Shown here: positions 7,212 to 10,380 of the stretch, piece by piece
Numbering within the stretch: the stretch's first letter is position 1
Layout: each line of letters starts with the position of its first letter
The notes under the pieces: model-generated
What the model was told of the DNA's origin: nothing
The model's input: only the letters and a program-made list of their open reading frames with translations
The model's database searches: none
Assembly (NCBI GenBank): GCA_021647265.1
Contig: JAKIVA010000070.1
Span: 1-10,380 of the forward strand
From: Lutibacter sp.
Lineage (GTDB): Bacteria > Bacteroidota > Bacteroidia > Flavobacteriales > Flavobacteriaceae
Length of the DNA stretch: 10,380 nucleotides
Direction: 5' to 3'
Program-made: the position numbers and the translations under genes

Positions 7212-8525
7212 ATGAAAAAAATTAATACAATGAAAACACTATTTAAAAATACCTTAATTTTATTTTTAGCCATCATATTGTATAGTTGTGGTGGTGATGA
7301 CACACCTACAGTCAACCCAACAATAACAGCCATAAATCCAACTAGCGGACCAAAAACAACTATTGTTACCATTAGTGGAGAAGATTTTGGTACAAATACA
7401 AGCAATGTCCAAGTTTTTTTTAATGATGTAGAGGCTGCAATACAAACAGTTACAAATACAGTAATTATGGTTGAAGTACCTGTAAAAGCAGGCACAGGTT
7501 TGGTAAAAGTAATTGTAAACGGCACAGAACTAGTAGGACAAGAATTTACCTATGTACTCACTACAGAAGTAACCACCTTTGCAGGAAACGATATTACTGG
7601 TGATACTGACGGTACAAGTACTGAAGCTAAATTTGCACTCCCTACAGATGTAGCAATAGACAGTCAAGACAATCTTTATATAGCAGACAGAAGCAACCAT
7701 AAAATACGGAAAATAACTCCGAGTGGTGTAGTAACCACTTTAGCAGGAAGTACTAGGGGTTTTGCTGACGGAATAGGTTCTACTGCCCAATTTTATTATC
7801 CAACAGGAATAGCTATAGGTAACCAAGGAAATATCTATGTAATAGATAAACAAAATAGCAAAGTGCGGAAAATCACTCCAAGTGGTGTAGTAACCACTTT
7901 GGCAGGAAGTAGCTATGGTTATGCTGACGGAACAGGTACTAATGCTCAATTTTCAAATCCAACAGGAATAGCAATAGACAATGAAAATAATATTTATGTA
8001 GCCGATCAAAACAACCATAAAATACGGAAAATAACGCCAAGTGGTGTTGTAAGCACTTTTGCAGGAAGCACTAGTGGGTTTGCTGACGGTATAGGTGTTG
8101 ACGCACAATTTAATAGACCAACTGGATTAACAATAGACTCTCAAGACAATATTTACATTACAGATATAAATAATCATAGAATACGAAAAATTACACCAAA
8201 CGGTGAAGTAACCACCTTAGCAGGAAACGATACTTCAGGTTCTGTAAATGGAACAGGTGTTACTGCTCAATTCAATAGACCAATAGGACTAACAATAGAT
8301 TACCAAAACAATATCTATATAGCAGATAGCGAAAATAACAGAATTCGTAAAATTGCACCAGGAGGTGTAGTAACCACTTTAGCAGGAAACACTCAAGGAT
8401 TTTTAGATGGAGATGGTTCTACCGCACAATTTGAGTATCCAACAGGGTTAACAATAGATAGCCAAGGCAACATATATGTAGCAGATAGAAATAATCACAA
8501 AATAAGAAAAATTACTCAAGACTAA
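7212..8525 (+). CDS. IPT/TIG and NHL-repeat lipoprotein, copy 2
   Basis: This 437-residue lipoprotein is a paralogue of the gene just upstream. The signal ends in the lipobox LYSC (Cys26 from the first Met), followed by GGDD, an acidic stretch like flavobacterial surface-export signals. The in-frame Met at 7230 is a good alternative start: it puts the Cys at position 20, exactly as in copy 1, and moves the start away from the hairpin. Residues about 36-117 are an IPT/TIG domain (INPTSGPKTTIVTISGEDFG ... VNGTELVGQEFTY). From about 120, six NHL repeats of 53 residues form a probable six-bladed propeller. The blades are somewhat more varied than in copy 1 (for example APGG for TPSG in blade 5). 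Function is likely surface binding, but the ligand is unknown. Confidence 0.92.
   Translation: MKKINTMKTLFKNTLILFLAIILYSCGGDDTPTVNPTITAINPTSGPKTTIVTISGEDFGTNTSNVQVFFNDVEAAIQTVTNTVIMVEVPVKAGTGLVKVIVNGTELVGQEFTYVLTTEVTTFAGNDITGDTDGTSTEAKFALPTDVAIDSQDNLYIADRSNHKIRKITPSGVVTTLAGSTRGFADGIGSTAQFYYPTGIAIGNQGNIYVIDKQNSKVRKITPSGVVTTLAGSSYGYADGTGTNAQFSNPTGIAIDNENNIYVADQNNHKIRKITPSGVVSTFAGSTSGFADGIGVDAQFNRPTGLTIDSQDNIYITDINNHRIRKITPNGEVTTLAGNDTSGSVNGTGVTAQFNRPIGLTIDYQNNIYIADSENNRIRKIAPGGVVTTLAGNTQGFLDGDGSTAQFEYPTGLTIDSQGNIYVADRNNHKIRKITQD
7569..8522 (+). repeat. Six tandem NHL-blade units of 159 bp in copy 2
   Basis: Six units of 53 codons (954 bases in total) follow the IPT domain. The junction GTAGTAACCACTTT(A/G)GCAGGAA recurs at several blade starts. 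Blades 1-3 share the ATACGGAAAAT or GTGCGGAAAAT spelling at their ends, while blade 4 uses the ATACGAAAAATTAC spelling of copy 1. That mixed spelling hints at exchange between the two paralogues. Confidence 0.82.
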
Positions 8526-8810
8526 ACTCCTAAATTAATAAATCAACCTTTTTATTTTTTAATAATTTAATTTGGTTGTAAGTAATAGTTAATTTCTATT
8601 CCAAAGAAAAAATAACCAGTACCATAAAAAATGAGGATACCGAAAATCATAAAAAGAGTAGGTATAAAAAAATAAGTCTAACTAGGTAGGTTTAACTGAA
8701 TCTGAAATTATTCAAATTATTGATTTCAAGGTTGGTTATTTTGATAATAAATCACATAGGTTCATTAAAATTAAAAAAAAAGAGAACTAGCACTACAAAT
8801 AAAAAATAGT
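8526..8810. other. Intergenic stretch without a recognisable gene
   Basis: These 285 bases hold no ORF of note. CAACC (8544-8548) and GGTTG (8574-8578), flanked by AAATTAA (8532-8538) and TTAATTT (8589-8595), could fold into a loose hairpin, but the T-run lies in the loop, so it is not a standard terminator. A short open stretch at 8686-8787 reads VGLTESEIIQIIDFKVGYF and onward to a stop at 8788-8790. It has no start codon and could be a gene remnant or chance. A promoter for the next gene is expected here, but I could not place one. Confidence 0.4.
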
Positions 8811-10256
8811 ATGATAAAAAAATTACTACATATCCTTTTTATAACTCCAATACTATTATTTGGACAAACACAAGTAGGAACCGACATAATTGGAGATACA
8901 ACAGATGATTATTTTGGGAGAAGTATTTCATTTTCCAATGATGGTTCTGTTATTGCAATTGGTGCTGATGGTGCGGAAACTATCGCAGGTCATGTAAAAA
9001 TTTATCAAAATATTTCAGGGACTTGGACACAAATAGGAGCTGATATAGTTGGAGAGGCAACATCTGATCAATCTGGAAAAAGTGTTTCTTTATCTAGTAA
9101 TGGAAATATTGTTGCAATTGGGGCTAGTGCAAATGATGATGCAGGAAGTAATGCTGGCCAAGTTCGCATATATCAAAATATCTCCGGTACTTGGACACAA
9201 ATAGGAGCTGATATAGATGGAGAAGCAGAAATTGACTTTTTCGGCACAAGTGTTTCTTTATCAAGTAATGGAAGTATCGTTGCAATTGGAGGTTACTTAA
9301 ATGATGGAAATGGGTCTAATGCAGGTCATGTGCGGATTTATCAAAATGTTTCTGGCACTTGGACACAGATAGGAACAGATATTGATGGAGAAGCTGCAAA
9401 TGATTATTCTGGGATTAGTGTTTCTTTATCTGATGATGGAAATATTGTTGCAATTGGGGCTAGTGCAAATGATGATGCAGGAAGTAATGCTGGCCAAGTT
9501 CGCATATATCAAAATATTTCCGGTACTTGGACACAAATAGGAGCAGATATAGATGGAGAAGCAACAGGTGATAAATCAGGGTGGAAGGTTTCATTATCAA
9601 CTAATGGAGATGTAGTTGCTATAGGCGCTTATGGAAATAATTCTTTTACAGGTCAAGTTAGAGTTTATAAAAATATTTTAGGCACTTGGACACAGATAGG
9701 TACTGATATTGATGGAGAAGCAATAAATGATTTTTCAGGGTATAGTATTTCGTTATCCGGAGATGGTAGTATTGTTGCAATAGGCGCTCTTTCAAATGAT
9801 GGTTCGGGCTCTAATGCTGGACATGTACGAATTTATCAAAATATTTCAGGTACTTGGAATCAAATAGGAATTGATATAGATGGTATAGGAGCTGATTATA
9901 ATTCTGGACAAACAGTTTCTTTATCAAATGATGGAAATGTTGTTGCTATTGGAGCATACGGAAGTGCTTTTACAAAGGGTCAAGTGCGTGTGTTTAATAT
10001 TTCAAGTGTTCTATCAAATAATGAGTTTGTGTTAGAAAATTTTTCAATTTATCCCAATCCTGTTTCAACTACTTTAACAATTCAATTACAAAGTAATTTA
10101 GAATTAAACACAGTTACCATTTACGATAGTTTAGGAAAAAAGATAAAAGAAGAAATTACCAAAACACTTAATTTAAGTACATTATCAAAAGGTATTTATT
10201 ATGTTAAAGTAAGTACAAATATGGGAGAAGCAACAAAAACTATTATTATAAAATAG
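8811..10256 (+). CDS. Seven-repeat FG-GAP-like propeller protein with T9SS sorting domain
   Basis: This 481-residue exported protein has a signal peptide ending about LLFGQ (residue 19). Residues 21 to about 400 contain seven repeats of 53-56 residues with the pattern QIGxDIDGEAxxDxSGxSVSLSxDGxIVAIGA, then SNAGxVRIYQNISGTWT. This matches the FG-GAP-like repeats common in Bacteroidota, and seven repeats fit one seven-bladed beta-propeller. Residues about 408-481 are a T9SS type A sorting domain: FSIYPNP, VTIYDSLGKKI, LSTLSKGIYYVKVST and a final KTIIIK strand. The protein is therefore expected to cross the outer membrane by T9SS and be anchored to the surface or released. The domain appears complete to its last residue. 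There is no catalytic domain, so adhesion or ligand binding is the likely role, by inference. Confidence 0.92.
   Translation: MIKKLLHILFITPILLFGQTQVGTDIIGDTTDDYFGRSISFSNDGSVIAIGADGAETIAGHVKIYQNISGTWTQIGADIVGEATSDQSGKSVSLSSNGNIVAIGASANDDAGSNAGQVRIYQNISGTWTQIGADIDGEAEIDFFGTSVSLSSNGSIVAIGGYLNDGNGSNAGHVRIYQNVSGTWTQIGTDIDGEAANDYSGISVSLSDDGNIVAIGASANDDAGSNAGQVRIYQNISGTWTQIGADIDGEATGDKSGWKVSLSTNGDVVAIGAYGNNSFTGQVRVYKNILGTWTQIGTDIDGEAINDFSGYSISLSGDGSIVAIGALSNDGSGSNAGHVRIYQNISGTWNQIGIDIDGIGADYNSGQTVSLSNDGNVVAIGAYGSAFTKGQVRVFNISSVLSNNEFVLENFSIYPNPVSTTLTIQLQSNLELNTVTIYDSLGKKIKEEITKTLNLSTLSKGIYYVKVSTNMGEATKTIIIK
8871..10007 (+). repeat. Seven tandem FG-GAP-like units
   Basis: Seven units of about 160-168 bp start at each QIGxDI codon block. 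Strings such as TGGACACAAATAGGAGC and ATATCAAAATAT recur in several units. Units 2, 3, 4 and 6 carry the longer ND..GSNAG loop, while units 1, 5 and 7 have a shortened one, so blade length varies in a patterned way. Confidence 0.82.
9081..9563 (+). repeat. Nearly identical 147-bp direct repeats two blades apart
   Basis: Bases 9081-9227 and 9417-9563 match at 142 of 147 positions by my count, including an 81-base identical run (9101-9181 and 9437-9517). The offset is 336 bp, exactly two 56-codon blades. Neighbouring blades are much less alike, so this points to a recent two-blade duplication or to gene conversion. Confidence 0.85.
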
Positions 10257-10281
10257 CAGTATCACATAAACTGTGTAAGTT

Positions 10282-10319
10282 TAAAAAATAGCTTGGGTCA
10301 TGACCCAAGCTATTTTTTA
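10282..10319. terminator. Perfect 38-bp palindromic terminator
   Basis: AAAAAATAGCTTGGGTCA (10283-10300) is followed directly by its exact complement (10301-10318), and T10282/A10319 add one more pair. The GC-rich stem with A-run before and T-run after makes an efficient terminator on either strand. It ends the propeller transcript. If the insertion sequence reading is right, it belongs to the element and shields its transposase from outside transcription. Confidence 0.85.
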
Positions 10320-10342
10320 TTAATTTTAAATTTTATACAGTA

Positions 10343-10380
10343 ATGAAGAAAGAAGAATTATTTAATGATGCGTTTTTAAA
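10343..10380 (+). CDS. N-terminal fragment, possibly an IS256-family transposase
   Basis: Only 12 complete codons are in the window: MKKEELFNDAFL, with the frame still open at the edge. Flavobacterial IS256-type transposases often begin with a similar 'KKEELL...FL.QFK.GEEL' segment, so this is a plausible match from memory. Twelve residues are too few to be sure. It lies 24 bases after the palindrome. Confidence 0.4.
   Translation, partial: MKKEELFNDAFL

Larger units (their letters stand above)
10263..10380 (+). mobile_element. Possible left end of an IS256-family insertion sequence
   Basis: The string ACATAAACTGTGTAAGTTT at 10264-10282 resembles the TGTGTAA-containing terminal repeats seen in IS256-family elements. 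It is followed by a strong palindrome and then by an ORF whose first residues look like an IS256-type transposase. If correct, the element was inserted within about 10 bases after the propeller gene's stop codon. The element runs off the window, so neither the right repeat nor the target duplication can be seen. The repeat is also a small inverted repeat (AAACT/AGTTT), which weakens the case. Confidence 0.33.

Noticed and set aside
6170..7525. Several reverse-strand open frames of 80-120 codons across the NHL genes
   Set aside because: They lie opposite strongly supported repeat-coding genes, repeat with the same period, and show odd Ile/Tyr/Ser/Cys-rich or low-complexity content, as expected of shadows.
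6192..8522. Regularly spaced repeats suggesting a CRISPR array
   Set aside because: The period is about 159 bp, in frame, and encodes NHL blades; there are no short identical repeats with unique spacers of CRISPR size.
8544..8578. CAACC/GGTTG hairpin after NHL copy 2 as a terminator
   Set aside because: The loop is about 25 bases and the T-run lies inside it rather than after the stem, so it is not a credible intrinsic terminator.

Overview
The window looks like chromosomal DNA from a marine-type or host-associated member of the Bacteroidota, most likely class Flavobacteriia. The reasons are the very low G+C, the signal peptides ending in Ala-Gln or Ser-Gln, a type IX secretion (T9SS) C-terminal sorting domain with a YPNP motif, lipoproteins whose acylated Cys is followed by Ser/Gly/Asp-rich residues, and a TPR sensor kinase paired with a LytTR regulator. 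All intact genes are on the + strand.

Layout. Bases 1-430 are a gene graveyard: a relic that looks like the N-terminus of an IS1595-type transposase (about 123-221), then the decayed C-terminus of an acyl-CoA dehydrogenase (about 245-365) with a frameshift and a stop, followed by what is probably that gene's old terminator (392-421). Next is a two-component system (516-3181): a secreted-N-terminus TPR sensor kinase with a HisKA_2-like dimerisation box, overlapping by one base a REC-LytTR response regulator. A perfect 11-bp inverted repeat lies just before the kinase start. Then come a small ORF resembling a free-standing T9SS sorting domain (3382-3633), overlapping by 4 bases an unrecognised secreted protein with a very basic tail (3630-4385), and a strong terminator.

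From 4463 to 10256 there are four repeat-built cell-envelope or secreted proteins: a right-handed beta-helix protein, two tandem paralogous IPT/TIG + NHL lipoproteins (six NHL repeats each, so probably six-bladed propellers), and a seven-repeat FG-GAP-like propeller ending in a T9SS sorting domain. The last 120 bases hold a perfect 38-bp palindrome and the first 13 codons of a protein that may be an IS256-family transposase, so an insertion sequence may begin just after the propeller gene.

Working together: the surface proteins are plausible adhesion or binding proteins and the two-component system could regulate some of them, but the sequence shows no shared operator, so this is inference from proximity. 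No complete previously undescribed system is evident. The most unusual element is the coupled pair at 3382-4385.
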